Origin: Prostheceraeus crozeri | Lineage: Eukaryota > Platyhelminthes > Polycladida > Euryleptidae | Reading direction: 5' to 3' | Length of the DNA stretch: 64,000 nucleotides | Assembly: GCA_907163375.1 (NCBI GenBank) | Contig: CAJQUW010007294.1 | Coordinates: 248,001 to 312,000, forward strand | In this document: positions 25,501 through 36,511 of the stretch, piece after piece | Position numbering within the stretch: position 1 is the first letter of the stretch | Layout: each line of letters begins with the position of its first letter | Position numbers and translations under genes: made by a program | The notes under the pieces: generated by a model | The model's database searches: none | What the model saw: the letters and a program-made list of their open reading frames with translations, nothing else | Told to the model about the DNA's origin: nothing

Positions 25501-25858
25501 CTGTACATTTTTCTCTCAGTTGAATATATTGAAGAGAATGTCCACATCAAGTGGCAAAACTTTGTAAGTAGTATGATTGGTAAATTTTACTTTATGAGAC
25601 AAGAAGTCGAACGATTTCAAGATTTACATTTTCTGAAATGGTTGCGAGTTGGCAATCTAAAAGTGTAAGCAGATTGGTTGTACAATTTTTTTCAGAAGAT
25701 GACCCTTCCGTCCAACCGAGTGACGCAACAAAGCAGATAAGCAAGCCGCAGACGGGAGCTGTACGTCACCACGGCAGCCTGTCTAAGTGGCGAATCAAAA
25801 TATTAATAAATAAATTTTAATATATGATGCTATATGCTATCGTGATGACTTCGAATTT
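22590..25858. other. Intron sequence, unassigned
   Basis: No frame with a recognisable domain is present in these 3.3 kb. The plus-strand frame at 23096-23425 and minus-strand frames at 23664-24215 look like chance. Nothing else was seen. Confidence 0.5.
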
Positions 25859-26690
25859 ATGTCTACCAGAAGTAATAGCTCCTCTTCACAGGCATCTTCA
25901 GACCTTAAACATACTCTTCGCGCATTTGATATTTGGTGCAAAATATGGCAATTGAAGATTTCTATGCAAAAAAGCTTGCTGTTTACTGTTGGAGATCGAC
26001 ATGCACCCTTTGTCAATTATCACCTTGACAACGTATGTCTGAACAATTCAGTTACTGTGAAAGACGTAGGCTTTTTGATCTCATCAGATCTCAGATTTAC
26101 TGATTACTGTGCGCGCATCAGCTCAACCGCTTATGCCAGAGCATATTGCATCCTAAAATCTTTCGTTTGCCACAACTCGTGTATCTTAATGAAAGCCTTT
26201 GCTGTCTTTGTTCGTCCTCTATTGGAGTATGGAAGTGTCATCTTTTCACCGTACCTTAAACGCGACATTTCACGTATTGAGCGTGTTCAAAGATACTTTA
26301 CTTGCATCGTTCGCAAGCGCTCTGGTATGAAGTATAGCCTAATAACTACTCTCATAGATTACATCTGTAAAAGTTAAAATCACTAGAACTTGGGCGTGTT
26401 TTGTTAGATTTGTATTTCTTGTATAAACTGCACTATAATCATTTCGACTTGTCGCTCAAGTCTTTCTTCACCACGTACCCTTCATCTCACATCACTCACG
26501 GTCAATCACGTAACAGCTGTCAGATCGTACCAGTCTTAGAAGTTAATTCGAACTATCTTAGTGGACTGTTTTTCTTCCATGTCATCAAAAAATATGGAAT
26601 TCATTGAGCGATTCAATTGTGAAAGCTCCAACATTCGCGAAATTCAAGAACAGACTTAAATCAGCTGATTTCAGTAGATTTTGCTCGTAT
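25859..26690 (+). pseudogene. LINE reverse transcriptase C-terminal remnant
   Basis: The segment 25859-26377 has the post-YADD part of a non-LTR reverse transcriptase: VKDVGFLISSDLRFTDYC, then FVRPLLEYGSVIFSPYL and IERVQRYFTCIV. This C-terminal layout occurs in several LINE clades. It continues in another frame to about 26600. The upstream part is lost, and no tail was recognised. Confidence 0.75.
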
Positions 26691-27494
26691 TGAGACCGTT
26701 GATAAGTATTTTTTTTTAAATCAAGGAAATAAGCCTTGCTGCGGTTTTACTTAAAATTCTATTTTTTTCCTTCTCTTAAGCTTTCGCCACTACCGACCTT
26801 GTCAAAAGTGTAAGTGGTTGGACATATTAACATAACAAAATACAATAATGAAAAGTATAGGAAGGTACATAGTATCAAATAATTGAATTGTGTAGTGCAC
26901 GGCTCTCTTCTTGGGAATTAATGGTCGGATTTTTTTTGTTGAATGATAATACTTTCAAGAAATCGGAGATTGATGGGAATTTTGTGATGTCCGATCACTT
27001 TTACGTTTGTTCTCCAGTTATTATTTTGTTCCAATTGACAATGTATTAAATGTCTATGTACTGACGAACTTTGCTGTGTTAAATGGCACTTTGTCCCAGT
27101 AACTTCATTCCCATAATTCATCTTTTTGTAACAGGCCCTTTGTCCATGCTTTTGTTGTAAAATGTAGTTTTTTGAACTTCTTAAAGCATTGTTAAGGAGG
27201 CTAGCAAGAACAAATGAAAACTAAGTAAACTTTTTTGTTTTGTGAATGTCGGTAATTCCTTTTGGGCATGCAGTGAAGGCCTCGCAGACACTGAGACTTC
27301 GCTACTGATTGAAACATTCTAAGTACGTTATGCACCAAATAGTTCTTAATTAGAATCCTGAAAGCGGTATACATAGTTTAGTAAGCTTGGTATGTAAATG
27401 AATCGTTCAAGTTGCGAGGCTTTCCCTACGATTGTGAGTGGTGAAGGTATTGCAAGCAAAACAACAATTGATGATTTTCCCACTACAGTACAAA
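26691..27494. other. Intron sequence, unassigned
   Basis: AT-rich sequence with nothing recognisable on either strand. Confidence 0.5.
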
Positions 27495-28075
27495 TCAATC
27501 AATTAATTAATTACTTGCTGACCTACTCGTTTATTGTCTCTTCTTCCCCAGGTTTGAGGGTTGGACACTGGGGTTGTGTCGGTTGCTGTTGGGATGGATG
27601 CGCCTTCTCCATTCTGATCGGTCTTGCGTCAATTGAGGGTCCAGATGCCGGAGCACAAGATCCCTCTTGACATTGTGCCACCATCTCTGCATATGGCCAC
27701 TTCTGATGTTCGGTTCAGTCACTTCATGATCTAAGATTCTCTTTGGCCACTTGCAGTCTGCCATCCGTTGCAGGTGACCGAACCAGCGCAAGTGATTTTG
27801 ACGTAGGACTGATTCCAGGTCATGCAGGGGGGGGGAGCATGCCTCTCAGTTAGCGCATGGAGCGGCGTTCACAAAGTTTGATGGAACAACTCCATCGGAT
27901 CATAGCGTTCTCATTTCTCACCAGGAGAGTAAGGTCATCAACTTTCATAGGCCATGTCTCCGACGCATTCAGCAAGATACTCCCGATGCAGGCATTGTAT
28001 ACCTGACACCTGCGCTTCAGCGAGATATTCTTGCTGGTGAGGACAGGCAATAAGTATTTGAAATTCTTCATTATT
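27495..28075 (-). pseudogene. RTE-like LINE C-terminal remnant
   Basis: The minus strand reads, from right to left, LLPVLTSKNISLKRRCQVYNA and SETWPMKVDDL (28071-27850). In another frame it then reads MRWFGHLQRM, RSGHMQRWWHNVKRDL and DRSEWRRRI (27791-27531). This is the C-terminus common to RTE-type retrotransposons. An (AATT)n run at about 27495-27520 is in the position of the 3' tail. There is a frameshift between the halves. Confidence 0.75.
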
Positions 28076-28507
28076 GACTACATCATCTTCGTTATTGACT
28101 TGTAGCAATCATTCAATTGTAATTTTTTGATGGCAGCAATCAATTAACCCTTTCACAGCGGCTAATGTATTGAAAAATTATTCTTTCACATGCGGATGGC
28201 TCGCTGTGCGAGTCATAAGAAGTTTTCCTCTCAGTGCGGCATGGCCTGCTCTACGAGCCATAAAATTCAGCGGGAAAACACGTGTTAAAGTGATAAGATA
28301 ATGAAGGACGAAATGTTGATAACTTTGGAGAACATTTTTTTACTTGGGGGCGTATCGGTATCTCTTATCGCAAAACATGTCATTGTCATCCAAACGTTGA
28401 CGCGGAAACCCTTTTATCTCAAACAGTGCATTTGCTAATATTTGGTAATAAACCTGATTTCTTCAGAACTGATTTTTTTCCAACTGAGATTGTGAACACT
28501 AACTATT

Positions 28508-30345
28508 ATGTACCGCAAACGATATTCACTGGATCGTACTGTAGAATTGATCTGCCTAAACAGTGACGACGAAATGGATAATGTTAGTGAAAGCGACTCT
28601 GATGATTCAGATCAGTTTTCTGATCTTGATGACTCCGTCCTACCGCAGTTGACTATGTTGCCGCCCGATCCATCACCTGTTAATTTTACGTTATTCGCCA
28701 AAGCTGATTCTCCACCTATTCTCAAGGATTCTTTCGTGTCCTCCGCTTCCGGTTCCGCTCCTGTTTCTCGCACGACTTCTGCTCAAATTGCCAGTCCGTG
28801 GAAATTTGTCGAAGAGGCGAACGATAGTCGCTCGGAGCTCCCACCCTTTCTCGGTGCCGCAGGTCTTCGAACAACATACGAAGAAACAATGCTGTCAAAC
28901 ACAAGTGATGTTGACATTTGCAGAAGTGCTCTCAGTTTTTTTATTACGGATGAGTTAATCGAAACACTTGTGCAATTTACAAATATTCGTGCTTCGATCT
29001 ATCTTCAAACAGAAACTCTAAAGCCCCATTCTCACTTTAGAAATTGGACTAATTGCTCTTTCGCCGAAAGGAAGAAATTATCGGTATCGTGCTGCTGATG
29101 GGCGTCGTGAGGAAGCCTCAACTCACTGACTACTGGAGTACTGATGATTTAGTTTGTACTCCCTTCCTTCACTCCGAATTTTCTCTTACACGAGATCGTT
29201 TTCTCTTGATTTTACATTTCATTCGATTCGCAAATTATGAAAATCTCGGTGGCGAAGAGAATTGTCTTCGTAAGATTCAGCCATTTGTTAACTTGATTAG
29301 TTCGATTTGTAAGGATGTGTATAGGCCATCTCAGAATGTGACTGTGGACGAGTCTTTACTTTTATATAAAGGTCGGCTGTATTTTAAACAATACATACCG
29401 GCGAAGAGAAGGCGCTTCGGAATCAAAATTTATTTTTTATGCGAAAGTGACTCTGGTTTTACATTGAACTTTTCATTTCACACTGTAAAAGCAGATCATG
29501 ATCAGTTTGCCTCCGCTTGTTCCAGTCTCAGTGTTTCGGAGCGAATCGTTGTTCATCTTTGTGATGAACTATTGGATTTAGGATACACTGTTTGGTGTGA
29601 TAATTGGTTCAACAGTGTCACGTTGGCCAATTATTTATTATCAAGAAGAACGCTTTTAGTCGGCACTATTCGTCCGAACCGTGGTGTCCCGCCCATGCTT
29701 CAGGAGGCCGTGGTAAATGTAAGAGAGACAAAGTTTTTGCGTTCGGACGACTTGCTTCTATCTAAATTTTGTGATAGAAAGTCGTCTGGACAGAAAATTG
29801 TTTTTATGATTGATACAAAAAACAAAGTTGCTCTTTCCGATTGTCAGCGTGCTATAAAAGGTGGAAAGAGAATAATTTTTAGAAAGAGTACTACCATGTC
29901 GGAGTATAACAAATTTATAGGAGGAGTTGATCGTGCTGATCAAATTTTACATACTTATGACGCAACTCGAAAATCATACCGCTGGTTCCATGAAGTGTGC
30001 ATACATCTTATTCAACGAATGTGCCTCAATGCCCACATTGTTTATTCCATTTACGGGGGCCAGGAAAATTTTCAAAATTTCGTAATGTCATGTGTTCGTC
30101 TCTTTCTGTGTGAAACAGGGGTAGGTAGGGAGGCAACCTCTTATACCTCGAAATGCGTCGTGTGCTTCAAACTCGCATTTTCCATCTAAGTTTCAACCAA
30201 GAGGAAATAACATTCATCCGACTAAAAGATGCCGTGTGTGTTATTCACTTGGTAGGATTAAAAAAACTACCGTATTTTGTGATGCCTGTCCAGGAAAACC
30301 GGGACTTTGCATTACTCCATGTTTTGGTAATTACCACTCAAAATA
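28508..30345 (+). pseudogene. piggyBac transposase, two frameshifts
   Basis: An acidic N-terminal part (28508-29098, rich in Asp and Ser) overlaps the DDE core frame (29053-30189, 378 residues), so one shift separates them. In the core the piggyBac catalytic aspartates are visible: D99 in VDESLLLYKG, D183 in WCDNWFNSV and D293 in IGGVDRADQ. After a second shift near 30186 the C-terminal cysteine-rich finger follows (KRCRVCYSLGR, FCDACPG, CITPCFGNYH), ending at a stop near 30345. Family function is cut-and-paste transposition at TTAA. Apart from the two shifts the copy looks well preserved. Confidence 0.92.
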
Positions 30346-31041
30346 AATTTCTTTTCACTTCGTATTTTTACTTTTATGGGGTTTATTGGAATATTTAATC
30401 ATGTGAATGACGACATGTCAACCATTCAGACGATACATAGAAGCTCAAGAATAACGCGTGTTCCATCATGACTTGAATGTAGCCCTATTTGATTAAATTT
30501 AGAGTATTAGGCGAATGATTAAATTTAGAGTCTAAGCGTACTTGTAAAATTTGTAATCAATGTGATATAACGTTCAATTCATTATACGATTTCGATGGTT
30601 TTGGAAATACGATAAACATGTACTAAGAGTACTGAGACATAATGAAATTTCTTTATTCATACAAATATAATAACCAAATAATAAACTTCTGAAGCTCAAT
30701 CCAGATAACTATCTATGTTCAAAAATTATTTAATGAATTAAACCCAATGACGAAAATGAAAAATTCAGAAATTTCTTGTATCTCTGTCCGCCTTGTTTTT
30801 TATGTTTAGTTTTAAAATTAAGTACGTATGTTGACTACTTGCATATTCGCAGTGGATTACATGTAATAATTTAATAAATGAAACATTATCATTCAATTAT
30901 AATGATAATCAACTTTCGTAGTTCAGATATATTCAGCCACATCAAAATTATTAGTCAACTATAGCTGACCGCCCACTCGGAAAATTCAAGAATATATATA
31001 TATACATTCAAGACATGAATATAGATATATTGAGAAATAAC
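30346..31041. other. Non-coding part of the piggyBac element
   Basis: AT-rich filler between the transposase end and the duplicated 3' fragment. No gene was seen. A short AT microsatellite (atatatatat) lies near 30992. Confidence 0.5.
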
Positions 31042-31190
31042 TTGGAGAGGAAATAACATTCATCCGACTAAAAGATGCCATGTGTGTTATTCACTTGGTA
31101 GGATTTAAAAAACTACCGTATTTTGTGATGCCTGTCCAGGAAAACCGGGACTTTGCATTAGTCCATGTTTTGGTAATTACCACTCCATAT
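31042..31190 (+). repeat. Duplicate of the piggyBac transposase 3' end
   Basis: About 150 bp (from gaggaaataacattcatccg to aattaccactcca) repeats 30196-30342 almost exactly, in direct orientation, 845 bp further on. It covers the codons of the cysteine-rich finger without a usable frame before them. Confidence 0.9.
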
Positions 31191-31711
31191 TGCATCCATC
31201 CATTAGCTTTCTTCGTTATTGCATGATCAATCTTGAAGATAGTAAAAGTCAAATATGTGGATCATATATTAAAATTATGTATTTAAAGAAGCTTTCAGTT
31301 GCACGAATATTCTCATTTGGGGATTGGAGGGTAGACCTTCAATGTTTGGTATTTAAAAAGAAAAACTCCGATTTTCTATTACTGAGCAGGAAAGGTGCTG
31401 AAATGCATCGTTCGATCTTAAAATATCGGAGTTATTCTATCTAAATGACAAACAGTGAACTAGCGGAGGCCTACACTCCAATGCCCTGAATAAAAATATT
31501 GCAATTACAATTTGAATTTATCAGCGACGTAGGGTGCCGTTTTGAAAAAGGAATTCGAGGAAAATCTGAATATAGGGTGATCCACATACATTATTTCGAT
31601 CTATTCATATGCAAGCGCTTACATGCAAGACAAGTAATTACTACTGTACACGGATATGTGCAAAACTTCGCCTTAAATCAAACTATGCTCCGCATACATT
31701 TTGCATTGATG

Positions 31712-32585
31712 AAGGGGTCTTCAAAAATTAATTGAACCTCAATTAATTGATGTCAATTAATTGATTGCGCTGAATTTCATTTATCAATTAATTTATTGTA
31801 TTCAACTCAATATCAATTAATTGATTGTTTTCATTTCCAATTATCAATCAATTGATTGCTGCATGTCCCAATATCAATTGATTGATTGATTCATAATCAA
31901 TTAATTGGTTCAATTATTTTATCAAGTTTCACTCCATTGTAATATATAGCATTACAATTCACCTAAGATTTTCGCTTCTTCCTGCGCATCCACTGTACAA
32001 AATTCATTCTGCTGACTCAATCTGACACCTCTCAACTCTCTGATCTACTGCATATTCTTCAACATGATTGCCCTTACTTGTCAAGCTTCGAAAGTCATTA
32101 TCCATGAACAACTAGATAATATAGGGGGAGGGTCAAAGCTGAGAGTTCATGAAACGATGATAATTATTGAAATCTGAATTAATAAATCAGTGAACATCAA
32201 AACTATGGGGATGCAAAATGATCATACAATATTAATACCGGCATTTTAACTGATTGAATCGAGTTCCAATATGAATACAATTATTCTAGGCTAACTCTAT
32301 TTTATGAAATATAGGCCTACATGTTTTTCCATTGACTAATTAATAATTATCGACCAGTTAATTAATAAATTCTATTATCAATTAATTGATTGGGTACATT
32401 TCAATATCAATTAATTGATTGTCTGTAATTCCAATTACCAATTAATTGATTGCCTAGGAGTCCAATGCCAATTAATTGATTAGTTAAACTTTCAATTAAA
32501 ATTAATTGATTGGTAAAAATATCAATTACAATTAATTGATCGGACTGAGCAATTTAATTGCAATCAATTTTTTTGATGACCCCTG
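31712..32585. mobile_element. hAT-type MITE filled with AATTAATTGATT-like repeats
   Basis: A perfect 8-bp target duplication CATTGATG lies at 31704-31711 and 32586-32593. The ends match as inverted repeats: AAGGGGTCTTCAAAAA at the left, CAGGGGTCATCAAAAA reading inward from the right. An 8-bp duplication and CAGGGGT-type ends are typical of hAT elements. Both arms (about 31725-31915 and 32360-32575) are made of degenerate copies of a unit around CAATTAATTGATT spaced about 30-50 bp. The middle is unique sequence. There is no coding frame. It is nested in the piggyBac element. Confidence 0.8.
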
Positions 32586-32593
32586 CATTGATG

Positions 32594-33842
32594 TAGGCCC
32601 GCTATATGCATGCACAGTTGCACATATCAAAAACACTACACATCAACAAATTGAAAAAATTAAATGATAGCTTGCTTGTGAAGAATTCCATAATTATAAT
32701 CCAAACATTGAACACATACAAACGTAGATCACGACAACGCTTCTTTACTCTACAAAATTCATCAAAATCATAGGAATTTTGTTTTGATGAAAGTTCGAAA
32801 AACATATTTTTTCAATTACTTCCGAATAACATTTCATATCAATTTCTTGTTTGTTTTCAAGTACTCCAAACGATCTGAGATTTCACACCAAAAGTTGTCA
32901 AAGTGTATCTGAATCAATTGAAAGTTGCCCTATTTCAGCAACACTATTCAAATTCCTTGGTTGAACAGTGGATATGATAAAGCATCCTCAGCGGTTCTGC
33001 ATTTGTCTCTGTATAACTGCGTATGATTCCATGATTACACGAATGATGGTAAAAACAGCTGCTGCCCAATTGCCCCGCATTCTCTATCCTGACAGTGTTA
33101 TTCAGTCCGCCAGGTTGAATAGTAGCCTTATGCTTGTAGCATTGAAGCTGATAATATAAGCGTCGACACGGTGCCGATAATGAAGGAGTCTTGCGATAAG
33201 ACACCTAAAATAAGTGTTATTGTTGCTAAATGCTAGAAGAGACGTCTAAGAAACAAGAAGTGGAATCAAAATTAACGCTGATTGATATCGTTGCTTATTA
33301 CAATAGCTACTTTGGAATCAAACCGAATCACTAAGCCGTAAAACAGTTTGCTAATCATCATTAAAAAATCGATGGAATCAATTCACAACTCAACACAGAA
33401 AATAAATAGATATTCAGGGAATGCTGTGAATACTATACCCGCCACGCCACTGGAATTTATTCTTATTATAAAAATGTCTATGCAATGAATCCTCTTAGCG
33501 AACATTTTAATTTGAGCCTATACAGCCCTACGTATATTCTCACTTTACAGTATGGCGACTTTTTTTGAGCACTCTGTACATTTTATTTCTGAGCATATTG
33601 GTATAATATATTTTCGGCCGTCCTCGCAGTTGACTTCTTCCTTGATTATATTTTAGAAGCGAAAGCGATAATGTTGTTGTCATCGACCACGTTTATCCTT
33701 CATTCATACATTCTAACGTTTTGATCACTCATTTGTTACTTTGATATTACAATCGGCAAACATCAGAAAACAGGTAAATTCATTAGCGGGAACCTGGTGT
33801 ACGACGTGGCTTATCGGTATCTGAGCCGCCGATCAGGCGATA
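32594..33842. other. Non-coding 3' part of the piggyBac element
   Basis: No supported gene. Two short antiparallel frames at 32944-33204 show no domain. Confidence 0.5.
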
Positions 33843-34163
33843 TGTGATTAGGACCGAAGGAGATAAGGAGATAAGAACGCCTCTGTCGTCAGCCCCTCAA
33901 TACTGCCGCATAGGACAGAATTTTAAGAAATATCATCGACGCAACACAGAGAAAGTTTTCGTGGCTCGCTCTGCGAGCCATGCCGCAGTGAAGGGGTTAA
34001 TTGCAATTAATTTTTCATGGCACCTGATGCAGAATATTCCTAACAACTTCATACTGATGTAGTTGACTTCCTCGGATGTTCAGCATTAATCTCATTTTTA
34101 CATTCTCTAACAAAGTGGCAGTGAATATCGATAAAGACATCTTTCGACGTTCATCTGTTTCAG

Positions 34164-34421
34164 ATCCTCCTCACAACTTGAGATTGTTGCCCAAAGATGA
34201 AGTATTTGCTGGAGAAAGTGTGACATGCACTGCCGAAGGGAATCCAAAACCTGAAGTGACTTTGAAGATGCTCTTGAATGGAAATGAGAAGAACAAATTA
34301 TCCGGAATATCTTCTGTCATTCTCAAAGTTCCAACGACGTCGAAAGGAAGTCACACCTTCACATGTACTGCAAAGAATGTCGTTGGTAGGAGAGAAACGT
34401 CAGCCAACATCACCATTCAAA
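34164..34421 (+). CDS. Ig-superfamily gene, exon encoding Ig-like domain 3
   Basis: A strong acceptor (tcatctgtttcag, AG at 34162-34163) opens in phase 1, as the donor at 13553 requires. The donor gtaagta at 34422 keeps phase 1, so the exon is symmetric, as is common for Ig-domain exons. The 86-codon product is an I-set-like domain with cysteines in ESVTCTAEGNPKP and SHTFTCTAKNVVG. GNPKP and the C-terminal AKNVVGRRE pattern are hallmarks of adhesion-type Ig domains. The downstream exon was not found with confidence. Confidence 0.88.
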
Positions 34422-35759
34422 GTAAGTAATTGTTAAAGTTGAATTTGTAATTTTTTGCAATTGAGCAATTGAAAGTAAGCTCTCAAATGATAGGCTTTTG
34501 TTAAATGATTCAGGCTTGAATTTATTTGACATCACAATAGGACATGAGGGCAAGTAGAGAAAACTACGCGCAAGCTGGCAATAAAGCAGTCATTCCTTCC
34601 TATAAAGTAGAATTATCGATATTTTAAAAATGCACTTTGTGTTGGAAAAATGCAGACAACATGAACGGCCTGTTGAATACGCAGAAGCAATGATTCCACA
34701 AATCAATTTACAACAATCATCTGCACCAAACGCCATGACAGAGGCCGCCGAACACTCCGTCAAACTGAGCTGTAATTTATTTTGTGATTTATTGAACAAT
34801 AAATGCTTTATCGACTCTTTGCTTTTTCGATTGCGCTTGTTCCATTGCTCGGCTGTCCTCGCCTTCTGCCAAGTGTTTCATGCGACCTTAATTTCAATAT
34901 AATGTAGCCTACTACTTGCAATCCCCGATCCACTCTGAATTTTCTCTTTCTCATTGCATTATTATTGTCATTGCTGCTATTATTAGAGAGTTCATGTGTA
35001 GGATATGGTAGTGGAGAATATAACTCAAATAATACGTTTAACCATGAGCTGGCAATGACAACAATGACTAGCAATACAGCAAATAACGATCAAAAACAAC
35101 TATTCAAATACTTTTAAAAAAAGATGTTCCATCAAGACCTTCATTATTTGATTTAGGAGTCTTATTATTTATTGACGAGCTTCAAATTGGCCCTTGTGTA
35201 TATTAAACCGAAAAACAATTATTAATATCACTACTCCAGCTTGTGCGTGTTCAGATGACTGAGTTACTTCTTATATGTTCTTTTGTTCTTGGATGTGATC
35301 TGCGTTTTCTTTGTCCTACGAATGGAGTATCACCATCAACCCGACATTCGAAGTTATACGCAACATATCACTTGGTACAGTCAATACTTTTAGTCCGGGA
35401 GGTGCACGAAGTGGTGCAGGGAACGAGGTCGTACCTGAAACTTTCACAGCATTGTACACATCTTGACTACCACAAGCCAGCACGTCTACCGAATCAGGTT
35501 GTTTGTATTTCTCAAATAGCGTGGAGTGAAAACCCCATGAATTTTCAATGGAGAATTGTGACATCTTGGTCATACATAAGATTGTATTGTGTAAAGTTAA
35601 AGTCGTATGAAGTCGATTTGCATGAAAAATGTACAGGTATGACATGGTAAATCTCTTTCCATGTCAGTGGTCGTCTTCTTCACTGACTTTCACTAGTACA
35701 AAGTTGGTGAACATATTCTTCACAACATTTTCATTGAGTCTCTGTCATTTCACCGTCTT
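34422..35759. other. Intron or intergenic sequence, unassigned
   Basis: Short frames (34590-35074, 35243-35650 and antisense) show no domain. Nothing else was seen before the LINE remnant that begins near 35760. Confidence 0.5.
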
Positions 35760-36511
35760 TGAAGAGACAAAAATGAACGCTGTTGTCATTCAAGGCTCTG
35801 CTTTAGGTCCTTTTGTATTCTCCGCTGCAATTTCAGATCTAATACCTTCAAAGATGGGAGCATCATTATAAAATACGCTGACGATACTTATTATTCCGCC
35901 ACATAACTTCAACTCCACAGAGATTGAATTGTCCTCAATACGTAACTGGGAATAAGAAAATAACCTGAAAATCAATGCCTCAAAGTATAAAAAGAAATTA
36001 TCTTCAAAAAACCGAGAGCTCAACAAGAACCTAAACCATTGCCCCCAGATAAAGCGATATCAACAACTGACAAATTTGGGAGTCACATTCACCCATCGCC
36101 TAAAAATGGACACTCATATCAACAATCAAATCAGGAAATGCAACCGAAGTCTGCACGTCATCAAAATCATTAAGAACCACGGTGCGAAGCCTCCGTCTGT
36201 GCACCAAGTTTACAACGTTCTTGTCCTCAATCGTCTACTTTGCGCGATACCAAGTTGGTGGGATTTCGCAAACCAAAATGACAAGAGACGCCTTACGAGT
36301 TACGCAAACAGAAGCATTCAATTCAAGTACTGCAAGGCGATCAACATTCAAGAGACTATTGCCAACATTGAAAACCGCTCGTTCAAGGTTGCTACCAACG
36401 AAACGCATCCACTATACGTTCCTTCCCCTAAGAGAAGCCACGACCGCAATCTAAGGAGAAGACCGCATTCATTGCAGAGAACTGAACCGAATGCTTCACA
36501 CTGACATTGCT
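35760..36511 (+). pseudogene. LINE reverse transcriptase remnant, left part, split by the Polinton
   Basis: The segment carries QGSALGPFVFS, a YADD-type box in another frame (KYADD at about 35870-35885), and the C-terminal region LGVTFTHRLKMDTHINNQ, NVLVLNRLLCAIPSWWDFA and NRMLHTDIA. It breaks off at 36511, where the Polinton begins. Beyond the Polinton the same frame continues at 62279 to a stop near 62325, followed by a polyadenylation signal and an ATT-rich tail. The pieces are in several frames, so the LINE was already decayed or is poorly read. Confidence 0.85.
36506..36511. repeat. Polinton target-site duplication, left copy (ATTGCT)
   Basis: This is identical to 62273-62278 directly beyond the right terminus. 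Six bp is the duplication length characteristic of Polinton/Maverick integrases. Confidence 0.93.

Larger units (their letters stand above)
28148..33996 (+). mobile_element. piggyBac transposon with TTAA target duplication
   Basis: TTAA at 28144-28147 and at 33997-34000 flanks the element. The left end begins CCCTTTCACAGCGGC; the right end, read on the other strand, begins CCCCTTCACTGCGGC. Subterminal inverted segments (tggctcgctgtgcgagtcat at the left, a similar mirrored copy at 33962-33981) support the pairing. The transposase lies at 28508-30345. The remaining 3.6 kb is non-coding and has been enlarged by a partial duplication of the 3' coding end and by a nested hAT-like MITE. It lies in the last long intron of the Ig gene, 160 bp before an exon. 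Confidence 0.88.

Noticed and set aside
31725..32575. CRISPR-like array of AATTAATTGATT units
   Set aside because: Units are degenerate, spacers irregular and the host is eukaryotic; target duplications show a hAT-type MITE.
35243..35650. 135-codon frame before the LINE remnant
   Set aside because: No reverse transcriptase motif and an equally long antisense frame; not supportable.
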